Part shown: one piece after another, positions 1-7,356 of the stretch
Layout: every line of letters starts with the position of its first letter
Position numbering within the stretch: the stretch's first letter is position 1
Source: Candidatus Hydrogenedentota bacterium
GTDB taxonomy: Bacteria > Hydrogenedentota > Hydrogenedentia > Hydrogenedentales > JAEUWI01
Direction: 5' to 3'
Assembly: GCA_016791475.1 (NCBI GenBank)
Contig: JAEUWI010000029.1
Span: 1-64,000, forward strand
Length of the DNA stretch: 64,000 bases
Notes under the pieces: generated by a model
The model's database searches: none
What the model saw: only the letters and a program-made list of their open reading frames with translations
What the model was told of the DNA's origin: nothing
Program-made: the position numbers and the translations under genes

Positions 1-132
1 GCCCACGTGGTTCTGAACTTCTTCCTCCATCAACTCGCGAAGGAACACCTCCGCCAGGGCGTGAAGAAAATCTCCGTCCTCGGAAAGTTGATTCTTAAAC
101 TGAGATACGAGAGACTGGGGGTGCGCGGCCAT
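1..132 (-). mobile_element. IS256-family transposase, N-terminal fragment running off the left edge
   Basis: On the minus strand an ATG at 132 opens a frame that stays open to base 1 (44 residues). It reads MAAHPQSLVSQFKNQLSEDG, then a helical stretch ending in ELMEEEVQNHVG. The LMEEEV...HVG pattern is the conserved N-terminal region of IS256/Mutator-type DDE transposases, which normally continues with a GAERYER-like segment beyond the edge. The family call rests on recall of that pattern, and only about a tenth of a normal transposase is visible. The element end must lie to the right of 132, probably within the next 80 bases, because IS256 elements carry a short non-coding lead before the start codon. 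I could not define the terminal inverted repeat from one end. Confidence 0.7.
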
Positions 133-210
133 GTTGTTCGAGTCCTATCTTGTTCTTGGTTAGCTACCCAAGATTGGAACGAATGCGTGGTCGCATTTTC
201 AATTTACAGA

Positions 211-933
211 ACATATGCTACGTCATCCGCTATAGTCGAAGCCCTTCAACGTCACCTACCGGATGGACTGTCCGCAGGTCAGAAGTCCGGATTGCTCGCT
301 TCTGTGGGGCTGATGGCCACCGACATTTCCAGGGCCGACTTTCGGCAAGAGGTCGGTTTGTTAGGCATTACCCATAAGGCCGAGTTGTCCGGGGCGGTAT
401 TCGCCACCTTGTGTGACCAGGGGCTGGTCGATTCCACGCCGGCTGAAACCAACATGGAAGTCTATAAATCGACACTAGATGAGGCACTTATAGGATTGTA
501 TGGTTCTCTTGACAACCTTCCAGCAGAAGTAGCCGAGAATATGGATCCGGATGTACATGCGGAAAGTATCAATTACTTTGAGCCCATGTTCCAGTTTCCG
601 TTGAGTGAAGAGGCCCAATCACGATTGAGTGCAAACCTCCAAACGGTGTTAACGTCCGCACAACAGGAAATCCAACACTACTTGGACTCCCCGGAACTCG
701 CAGATATGACAGCCGACGAGCAGAGCGAGCGGATTTCGCGCCTCTATTCCCGACACGCGCAGCAAATTAGAAATCTGGTGTACGCCGCGTTTCGGGATTC
801 GGTGCCAACCGAATTCTGGGAGCAGGTAGGTTCCAGTCTGTCAGCGGATTTTCATCGCGACAGCGTGAGACTGCAGGAGCTTCGTATGCTTCAGATGCAA
901 GAAATGCGTCCAATTCACGACGCATCGGAATAG
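211..933 (+). CDS. Unrecognised helical protein, 5' end probably cut by the IS insertion
   Basis: The plus-strand frame is open from base 7 to the stop at 931-933. Its first 126 bases are antisense to the transposase start, so that part is accidental reading and the host gene is trusted only after about 210. The remaining ~240 residues are acidic and mostly helical, rich in Glu/Gln/Leu, with no cysteine pair, membrane segment or motif I recognise. The first clear in-frame start after the junction is ATG 313 (GTG 304 is an alternative); neither has a good Shine-Dalgarno sequence, which fits a gene that lost its own start. It sits 11 bases before the next gene and is probably the first member of the 1-5 kb island operon. 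Function unknown; it may be a pseudogene. Confidence 0.5.
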   Translation, partial: TYATSSAIVEALQRHLPDGLSAGQKSGLLASVGLMATDISRADFRQEVGLLGITHKAELSGAVFATLCDQGLVDSTPAETNMEVYKSTLDEALIGLYGSLDNLPAEVAENMDPDVHAESINYFEPMFQFPLSEEAQSRLSANLQTVLTSAQQEIQHYLDSPELADMTADEQSERISRLYSRHAQQIRNLVYAAFRDSVPTEFWEQVGSSLSADFHRDSVRLQELRMLQMQEMRPIHDASE

Positions 934-944
934 GACGCCAACTC

Positions 945-1952
945 ATGCGGATTCAAATGGAAGAACTCACAACGTGTAATAAGTGTTTGGATAAGAAACG
1001 TCTGAATGTCATGACTGGCCGGATATTATCAGCGTCACTACTCGTATTGATGTTCTGTAGCCATCCTCTGGTAAGCGCCGACCATGAGGGAACGCTTGGC
1101 CCAGCGGGACTCGAACCTATACTGGAGGCGAAGTGGCTCTTGTCGAAATCCGATGCTACCTCAGTTGTGCAGTCAATCGAGAGGCAGCTTGATCGCTATT
1201 TAACCTCGGGGGATCACACAGAACGGTTGGCTGCGTTAGTTGAAGGGCTTCCTGCTTTGATAAACATGATGCCGCGAATGCCGCTTGACCAGCCCGAACT
1301 TGATGCGAGGCGTGAAGTTCTTCATCAATGCGTGAACGCTTTCATGACTGATACTTCGTCGACAAGCGGACAAGCACCCAACCGACGACGTATCTTGGAA
1401 GCCGCCGTTAACGGAAAAGTAGATGCGCTCCTATCTTGGAACTCTACCATCAATGTTAACGCCGCCGAATCAGCACGCTCTAGGCTGCTTGGAGAAGTCA
1501 CGCAGATATCTAAGAACGAGTTTTTGCTTTCGAGTTTAACTTATCGACTTGATAAGGCAGACATAGGTTCCCATGTCGGTGACACTGCGGATCAGGCTAA
1601 AGAGTGGGTTTGTACACTCTGGAACGAAGTTTGTGTGAAGTCTAGAACCGGAGATGAACCGATCACGGACATGCTAAGTTTTGAGTTTGTTCACAAAACT
1701 ACGCAGATCCTCGTGCAAGCAGACGCAGGCTTGGGCACCGTGCTTTCGGCAGCACTGCGGGATTCCATTGTTAAATCATTGAATTCGGACAAACTCGCCT
1801 TTTATGAGATCCGAGCCAATCAAACCTCCGAGAGCAAGATTCTCGATTTTTTCGGGCCCCATCTGGAAGAGGCCGAACAATGGAACCTCATCTTGTCTAT
1901 CATAAATGCGGAATTGAATACCAATCTGCAGAAAGGAGGTCGTCCAGAATAG
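945..1952 (+). CDS. Secreted protein of unknown function (island gene 2)
   Basis: The product is 335 residues. A hydrophobic stretch at about residues 26-42 (ILSASLLVLMFCSHPLVSA) looks like a signal peptide with a cleavable VSA site, preceded by an unusually long basic n-region. A start at ATG 1011 would give a classical signal peptide, but AGGA lies upstream of ATG 945 and nothing similar precedes 1011, so 945 is kept. The mature part is helical without recognisable motifs. It follows the preceding gene by 11 bases and precedes the next by 67. Its base composition is visibly more AT-rich than the genes after 6.4 kb, consistent with a transferred island. I do not recognise the family. Confidence 0.6.
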   Translation: MRIQMEELTTCNKCLDKKRLNVMTGRILSASLLVLMFCSHPLVSADHEGTLGPAGLEPILEAKWLLSKSDATSVVQSIERQLDRYLTSGDHTERLAALVEGLPALINMMPRMPLDQPELDARREVLHQCVNAFMTDTSSTSGQAPNRRRILEAAVNGKVDALLSWNSTINVNAAESARSRLLGEVTQISKNEFLLSSLTYRLDKADIGSHVGDTADQAKEWVCTLWNEVCVKSRTGDEPITDMLSFEFVHKTTQILVQADAGLGTVLSAALRDSIVKSLNSDKLAFYEIRANQTSESKILDFFGPHLEEAEQWNLILSIINAELNTNLQKGGRPE

Positions 1953-2019
1953 TAGCTTTGTTGAGTCCAAATTATGATCCGATGACAATCTAACCCATAT
2001 CTACGTAGGAGGTTCCCTC

Positions 2020-2823
2020 ATGAATAAGTTGCCATTTCGGAGAACAAGAACCGTGACGAAGCTTTACCTCTGCACCCTTGCCATAAGTAGTATTCTTTCG
2101 TTCCAGCAGGCAAACGCGTGGATTGTATGGGAGGAGGGCGAACCTGGTACCAACACGGATGCTCCGCCCGAGGATGGTTACGCCGCATATAGTTTCGCTA
2201 GCACTATGATCAGCGCATCGTATGCGACCGCGAACGATGGCTATACTTGGTCCGAGGCAGGCGGCACTGAAACGCAGGCGACGACGGGTTATTCAAAGTT
2301 ATATGTGAAGACCTATAATCCCACGCCTGCCCCAACCTGCTCCGCGCCTGATACAATTTGGGCCGAGGCTGAGGGAGGAGCAGGTGCCTACGTATATTTG
2401 GACTCCGAGAGCACAACTTGGTTTACTTACGGAAGCACCTACGGATATGGCTGGGCCACTGTTTCAGTTGATATAGACGACAACTGCTCGGAGAGCACGT
2501 CCAGTTACCACTCGGGTTCGCATCCAGCGGAAGCCGAGGGTAACGGTCACGAGAGCAGTGGGTGGAGTGTGAGTGGCGGAATCTCTATCAACGGAGCATC
2601 CGTCAGCATCGGAGATAGCGGTGAAGGTACCGTCGGCGGGGATGGCGGAAACAGTTCCGCAACTTGGTCTGGATATCTACGTGCACTTGGTGCGTTCGTG
2701 AAGGTTTCCCACTCATCCAAGTCAAAGGCTTGGATAGCGGATGACGCTCTTGATGCTTATGGAAACTCCGGGTCTGGCGTAACTTCTTACGCGCTACACG
2801 ATTGGGAGTATCCCGAGGACTAG
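2020..2823 (+). CDS. Secreted Gly/Ser/Ala/Tyr-rich surface-type protein (island gene 3)
   Basis: The product is 267 residues and starts at ATG 2020 with a near-perfect Shine-Dalgarno AGGAGG at 2007-2012, seven bases upstream. Residues 1-33 form a signal peptide (basic start, LYLCTLAISSILSF core, QANA cleavage site). The mature chain is low complexity, rich in Ser, Gly, Ala, Tyr, Trp and acidic residues, with only two cysteines (in TCSAP and DNCSE), so at most one disulfide. The composition suggests an extracellular beta-rich or matrix protein. No domain is recognisable. The strong ribosome site suggests high expression relative to its neighbours. Role unknown. Confidence 0.65.
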   Translation: MNKLPFRRTRTVTKLYLCTLAISSILSFQQANAWIVWEEGEPGTNTDAPPEDGYAAYSFASTMISASYATANDGYTWSEAGGTETQATTGYSKLYVKTYNPTPAPTCSAPDTIWAEAEGGAGAYVYLDSESTTWFTYGSTYGYGWATVSVDIDDNCSESTSSYHSGSHPAEAEGNGHESSGWSVSGGISINGASVSIGDSGEGTVGGDGGNSSATWSGYLRALGAFVKVSHSSKSKAWIADDALDAYGNSGSGVTSYALHDWEYPED

Positions 2824-2871
2824 TAGCAGAGTTGAAAGTATAAGCACGACGATAAAAGGAGTTTTGAACTC

Positions 2872-5094
2872 ATGGTAGCATTGCGAAATAGCCTCTGGAT
2901 CCTTCTGTTATTCTCCGCACGTATGAGTTTTGGAGAGCAGATTAATAACCGAGATGCGCGCGCATGCTACTTTGAGGCGGAACTGCATTCGACTGTCTAT
3001 GGAAAACGCATCATTGAAGGTGTGGCATATGCGGGCCAAGACGGCTTGACCCGCATATGCAACTATTGGATGGAACCCAGTGGTCAGTACATTCAAATGA
3101 CTGACGCACTGGCCTATTGCGATATATTGATGGAGGAGAAATCGATCCAAATCTGGCTTCATCACGAACCGCCTCCCGCCGAGGCCAGCTCTGACCGCAT
3201 GATTCGTCGATTGGATGTCGATACGAGGTACATTGCTCCTTCGAGACCAGACGCTTGGGCATTCTCAGACCAGTTGCGCTTATGTTTTCTTGGTTTAGAT
3301 TTCGGAGGCAGAGACCGCGACGCGTTACCGCACGGTTGGCCTTCCTCTTTGCTCGCATCTGAGAAGTGGGAAAAGAGTGCTTCGTTAAAGGTCTCGCCAA
3401 TCTGGGACCATTCATTCTTCAATCCTACGGGCGGAAATCATGAAAGGCCCGCCGTATTAGTTGAAAGGTATCCTCCCTTTGGACGAATAATCAATCCTAC
3501 AGAGGCGTCCTCGAACATGACGATCTATACCATGACCCGTCTGCTCGACCGTTTGCCCTTGGTAAAGGTAAAGATTACGTTGGTACTGCCGGAAAGGAAA
3601 GCTCTTGGTGAGGCTTTCTCTAGCGAGTCCCTAGGAAATTGGGTGGCGGTTCCGATCGAGTATCGAAAATATTGGAATTGCCTGTCCAGATACCGTAGTC
3701 TTTGCGCCGACCCAGATTCTGACGATCCCTTATCGCTTTTCGTCGACCTCCAAGCGTTGGGCGATAATATCGAAGAATGGCGTGTTAAAGGCGCGTCCGC
3801 TCAGCTAACTATGTTCGTAGCATGCCTTACTAAAGATTCCGATCTGGTGGCAGAAGCAGTCACGGCGTATGCCGAGGTGTTTGCGTCGTTCGCAGAGCGA
3901 GAAGATTCGGTGCTTTTCAGCATAGCGGAGTTGGATACAGAATTGAGTAAGATGGGGCTTGAGCCGCCAGCGCTCAAAGAATTCTATGCACGGGCGGCGC
4001 AAACGCTTTACAAACTCGACTATTTTGAAAACCGTGAATTCGCAATTAACTGCATTCAAACATTGCGGCGATCCGGCAAGATTTTTTTTGCGGAAGAATT
4101 GGCGCGGCTGCCATTGGCAGGTGCCAGCGATAGCGCGATGAGGCACTCTGCCGATAAAATGTCTCAGGGGGAGGCGAGTGTCGCCGCAACGGAAGGAGGC
4201 TCGGCAACTGGAAGACTAGATGCGAGTTTTGAGTCGGTCAAGCCCATAGAAATACAACGATTTATTGACTTGCTCGACGGTGCCATTAAACGGGCGTGCG
4301 CAGAGGGGGACGGATCTCACTTAGCAGCAAATGTCGTAGCTAGTAATGTCACTAGGGCGTTGGGGAGCGCACCTGGCAATTCCTACGGCGAGGCTATAGC
4401 GGTCGCTACGCATGACTTCATACATCGCACGGGTTGCACTGCTACTGTTTCGAATTCGCGATTGCTGGACGATCTCTCGTGGTTAATAGTTTTGATTTCG
4501 CACGATCCGTCCCGTAAAGATGATCATGTTCGCTTGCAACAACAGCTTGAAGAATTGATGGGCAAATGGCTTCAAGATTTCTGTAAGAGTCAGGCTACCG
4601 AACTGGAAATAAATGAAGTTGAACTCAATTCGTATCTAGAAACAATTTGCAGGAATCAGATCGAGGATACGATTCCGAGGCATGTGGACTCTCCGTTGTA
4701 TCCCATGCTCAAGCTGCCTTTGAACGACTTCGAGCTGAAGAAAGTTCGGAGCGCACTGTGGAAGCCCAATTTGATATTGCGACAAATGCGGGAGAATGAA
4801 AAATTATCTGATGCCAGAGGCGAGAGAGAAGACGGAGCCAGGATCGCAAATAGGACGAAGGCGGTCTGGATGGATGACTTACTGCCTAAAGAGGTGAAGA
4901 GGAAATGCCAGATGCTACTATTTGAGGTGGTGTCTGTTCGTCTCCAGTCGGAACCGCTTGATGTGGGAGTAACTTTTGACAGTTCGGGTGAGATCGCAAT
5001 TGGTCCTATAGGACCCAGTTTTCCAAACGACGAGACGCAAGCGAAGGAGATTGCCCGACAGATGTGTTCATGGTATCAGGCAACGCCAAAGTGA
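2872..5094 (+). CDS. Large secreted protein of unknown function (island gene 4)
   Basis: The product is 740 residues. The start ATG 2872 has AGGAG ten bases upstream. Residues 1-22 form a signal peptide (SLWILLLFSARMSFG). The rest is a mixed alpha/beta chain with scattered cysteines and no motif I can name; the central part (about 290-400) is helical, and a Ser/Gly-rich linker near residues 425-450 probably separates two domains. It lies 48 bases after the previous gene in the same direction and has the same AT-richer composition, so the four genes probably form one operon of exported proteins. No transmembrane segment other than the signal is evident. Function unknown. Confidence 0.6.
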   Translation: MVALRNSLWILLLFSARMSFGEQINNRDARACYFEAELHSTVYGKRIIEGVAYAGQDGLTRICNYWMEPSGQYIQMTDALAYCDILMEEKSIQIWLHHEPPPAEASSDRMIRRLDVDTRYIAPSRPDAWAFSDQLRLCFLGLDFGGRDRDALPHGWPSSLLASEKWEKSASLKVSPIWDHSFFNPTGGNHERPAVLVERYPPFGRIINPTEASSNMTIYTMTRLLDRLPLVKVKITLVLPERKALGEAFSSESLGNWVAVPIEYRKYWNCLSRYRSLCADPDSDDPLSLFVDLQALGDNIEEWRVKGASAQLTMFVACLTKDSDLVAEAVTAYAEVFASFAEREDSVLFSIAELDTELSKMGLEPPALKEFYARAAQTLYKLDYFENREFAINCIQTLRRSGKIFFAEELARLPLAGASDSAMRHSADKMSQGEASVAATEGGSATGRLDASFESVKPIEIQRFIDLLDGAIKRACAEGDGSHLAANVVASNVTRALGSAPGNSYGEAIAVATHDFIHRTGCTATVSNSRLLDDLSWLIVLISHDPSRKDDHVRLQQQLEELMGKWLQDFCKSQATELEINEVELNSYLETICRNQIEDTIPRHVDSPLYPMLKLPLNDFELKKVRSALWKPNLILRQMRENEKLSDARGEREDGARIANRTKAVWMDDLLPKEVKRKCQMLLFEVVSVRLQSEPLDVGVTFDSSGEIAIGPIGPSFPNDETQAKEIARQMCSWYQATPK

Positions 5095-5114
5095 TTTATA
5101 GAATTGGATCTTCG

Positions 5115-5327
5115 TCATTTTCCGGGAAGGGCCTGACGTATTCTTAGGAAGAAATACTCGTCATCCCTGAATCCGTAGGCCATCCTCTTGATAATTTTGA
5201 TTTTGTTGTTGATGCCTTCAAGAATGCTTGTATTGAACGGGTATTGAGAGTGGGAGAATATTCCGTGTAGCCGTTCCTTGAGCTTCCTTGCGAATTTCTT
5301 CAAAGGTTCTATTCGGCTGCCTATCCC
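5115..5327 (-). pseudogene. ISL3-family transposase C-terminal remnant
   Basis: On the minus strand a frame of about 70 residues runs from just below an in-frame stop at 5328-5330 to a stop at 5115. It contains FNTSILEGINNKIKIIKRMA followed by YGFRDDEYFFLRIRQ. This LEGINNKIK...AYGFRDDEYFFL block is the signature C-terminus of ISL3 (IS204/IS1001/IS1165) DDE transposases, which are normally about 400 residues. Upstream the frame is broken by the stop and no other transposase segment is seen in the next kilobase, so this is a dead fragment. It marks the right boundary of the AT-richer gene group. Confidence 0.85.
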
Positions 5328-5838
5328 TCAGACGAACTGGGCGAACTGGGAACAGCCACCGACTAAAGCGCCCAATTCCAACGTGTGAAGAAAACGGGGA
5401 TAGCCACCTATAAAAGAGGACTTCCTGCCCGCCGCTACGGGCACTCCCTGGAAACCATTTCTAAGGTCGCCCTTTTGAAACTTGCAGTCCACTTTCGGTC
5501 GCCTTTCAATTGCGGGGAGCATGTGTGGCGAGGGGGCTGCAGTACATGGCTTCGGCTTCTCGAGTAGCTGGTTCCCACCACCTGCCCGAACCCCATACCC
5601 CCCAATCCCTTCCCCTCCCGACACGTCAACGCCCGATCCTAATCTATAGGGTAGGTAGGTCAACCTCCACACAACGGACTCATTTCAGGCAGGGAAAACC
5701 CCATGCAGGTGACCCGACGCTACGACCCCGCCAAAGACGCCAGGTTTCACGTTTCCATCGCGACGACCGATGAAGTACGCCGGATATGGGCTGAAAGTCC
5801 GCCGCAGGAGGACCACGCCCCTGTCCGAGTGGACGGGG

Positions 5839-6117
5839 CCCAATGGGACTGTTCCGCCACGGCGCATCGCCGACCAACCTGCAAGCGCGCCCGACGGTAG
5901 CATCGCAGCCGAGACGGTAGCGTCAACCCAGGCGCACGCAGCGACTATAGGACTGTCCCCCGCTTTTGAAATCGCGGGACAGTCCCGAACGCGTAGCGTG
6001 CCTCGTCTTGTCGTGGATGCGTGCTTGGTGGGAGCGGTGTTTGGTGTCGTGGGGCCTCTGCGTTCAGGACAGTCCCGTCGCCCTGCCCCAAGGGGACGGT
6101 TCCGCCACGGCGCATCG
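5839..6117. repeat. Pair of 31-base direct repeats about 250 bases apart
   Basis: Bases 5839-5869 and 6087-6117 match at 29 of 31 positions; both begin with CCCAA and end with CCGCCACGGCGCATCG. Copies this close in non-coding DNA suggest duplicated mobile-element ends or a REP-like repeat. Confidence 0.7.
5950..5985. repeat. Inverted repeat GGACTGTCCC / GGGACAGTCC
   Basis: A ten-base perfect inverted repeat (5950-5959 and 5976-5985), extendable inward through CGC/GCG with a small bulge. The AGGACAGTCCCG motif recurs at 6066-6077. Such GGGACAGTCCC palindromes are typical of dispersed REP elements mobilised by REP-associated transposases; that link is inference. Confidence 0.6.
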
Positions 6118-6146
6118 ATGACAGGAACGCCTGGCGATGATGTCTC

Positions 6147-6231
6147 TGTCATTCCCGCGAAGGCGGGAATCCAGAGGGGGGCGGCGTAAACTGCGCGAAA
6201 GTACTGGATCCCCGCATGCGCGTGGATGGCA
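6147..6231. repeat. Palindromic ATTCCCGC-type dispersed repeat
   Basis: ATTCCCGC (6151-6158) and GCGGGAAT (6163-6170) form an 8-base stem with a four-base loop, followed by ATCCAG. A second, degenerate arm lies at about 6203-6230 (CTGGATCCCCGC...GCGTGGATGG) in opposite orientation. The arrangement matches the common bacterial 'CATTCCCGCGAA-GCGGGAATCCAG' dispersed element. Confidence 0.65.
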
Positions 6232-6355
6232 ATTTCTCGGAATGTCTTAAAATCCAATCGTTATTTGGTGATCCCGCTGCGCGATCAGCAACGCCTTCCG
6301 GGGGCAGGACGGTGCCGTCGGCGGGCAAAAATGCCAACGAAGCGGCTCGTCGTGC

Positions 6356-6361
6356 TACACT
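6356..6361 (+). promoter_or_regulatory. Putative -10 box of the pseudouridine synthase gene
   Basis: TACACT preceded by GC, 50 bases before the start codon. The same GCTAnACT shape occurs upstream of several other genes here (39736, 61476). No good -35 box is visible, so support is modest. Confidence 0.35.
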
Positions 6362-6411
6362 ATGTCCGTTGAGGGGCAGACCCGCCACAGATCCATCGCC
6401 AGGAAGCAATC

Positions 6412-7116
6412 ATGGAAGAACCCAAAAAGAAAAAGAAGGGTGGAAAGCACCAGCCGAAAGGTTTGCTGATCCTCCATGAGGACCGGGATATCCTGGTGGT
6501 GGACAAGGCACCGGGCCTTCTGACGATGGGTACGGACCGGGAGAAGGAGGATACGGCGTATTTCCGGATTACGGACTATGTAAAAAAGGGCAACCCGAAG
6601 GCGCCCCAGCGGGTCTATATTGTGCACCGGCTGGATCGCGAGGTTTCGGGTATTCTGGTATTTGCCAAGACGCCGGAGGCGAAGAACGCCTTGCAGTCGG
6701 ATTGGGAAAACTCGGAGAAGCGCTACTACGCCCTGGTCCATGGGATTCCCCGTGAGCCGGAGGGGACTTTCAGCTCCTACCTCATCGAGAATGGCGTCCA
6801 CAGTGTGCATGCGACGGCGGATACGAAGAAGGGGAAGCTCTCCTACACGGCCTACACGCTTCTGGGCTCCGCCCACGGCGTTTCCCTGCTGGAGATCAAC
6901 CTGTTGACGGGCCGGAAGCACCAGATCCGCGTTCACCTGGCCGATAATGGCCTCCCGATCGTGGGCGACAAAAAGTATGGCAAGCAGAAATCACCGGCGA
7001 AGCGCCTGGCGCTCCACGCGAAGTCGATCCGCTTCAACCACCCCTACACCGGGAAGCCCTGCTTCTTCGAGACGCGCATTCCCCACATGTTTTCCCACTA
7101 CCTTAAGAAGGAATGA
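6412..7116 (+). CDS. RluA-family RNA pseudouridine synthase
   Basis: A 234-residue enzyme expected to isomerise specific uridines of rRNA or tRNA to pseudouridine. The catalytic motif HRLDREVSG (about residues 71-79) contains the invariant Asp, and the C-terminal half carries the family pattern LLTGRKHQIRVHLAD and later ALHAKSIRF. There is no S4 RNA-binding domain; the N-terminus is instead a short Lys-rich tail (KKKKKGGKHQ) that may bind RNA. The length matches short RluA/RluE-type members. The gene stands alone, with non-coding repeats before it and 240 bases before the protease gene. The RNA target cannot be told from sequence. Confidence 0.9.
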   Translation: MEEPKKKKKGGKHQPKGLLILHEDRDILVVDKAPGLLTMGTDREKEDTAYFRITDYVKKGNPKAPQRVYIVHRLDREVSGILVFAKTPEAKNALQSDWENSEKRYYALVHGIPREPEGTFSSYLIENGVHSVHATADTKKGKLSYTAYTLLGSAHGVSLLEINLLTGRKHQIRVHLADNGLPIVGDKKYGKQKSPAKRLALHAKSIRFNHPYTGKPCFFETRIPHMFSHYLKKE

Positions 7117-7356
7117 CCCGGCGTTTGTGGGCGGATTGCGGGTATGGTAGTATGCGGGGCAGGCTGGCGGTGAGCTTGAGATCAGATCCCCGCCTCGACG
7201 GGCTTCGCGCCCGATTTTACACCGAAATTTAGATTGCAGGAATAGAGCACAGGGGGAGACCCCCGTGCCCGCGATAGTGAGCACCATTGCGCCGGCAGGT
7301 TGCGCAAGGCAGGGCCCGAATCATCGGATGTGGCAGAGCCACGCTAGGGAAAAGGC

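Larger units (their letters stand above)
5331..6411. other. Non-coding repeat-rich stretch next to the transposase remnant
   Basis: About 1.1 kb without a convincing gene. Open frames exist on both strands but are short, overlap each other and carry no recognisable domain, as expected from GC-rich non-coding DNA. The stretch contains a 31-base direct repeat, inverted repeats around GGACTGTCCC, and a palindromic ATTCCCGC element, each listed separately. It looks like accumulated mobile-element and REP-type debris at the edge of the accessory island. Confidence 0.6.

Noticed and set aside
5115-5327. ISL3 transposase considered as an intact element
   Set aside because: Only the last ~70 residues remain, an in-frame stop lies directly upstream and no other transposase part is found.
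5328-6257. Overlapping open frames on both strands (up to 190 codons)
   Set aside because: They overlap one another and run through direct and inverted repeats, without ribosome sites or recognisable domains; treated as non-coding.
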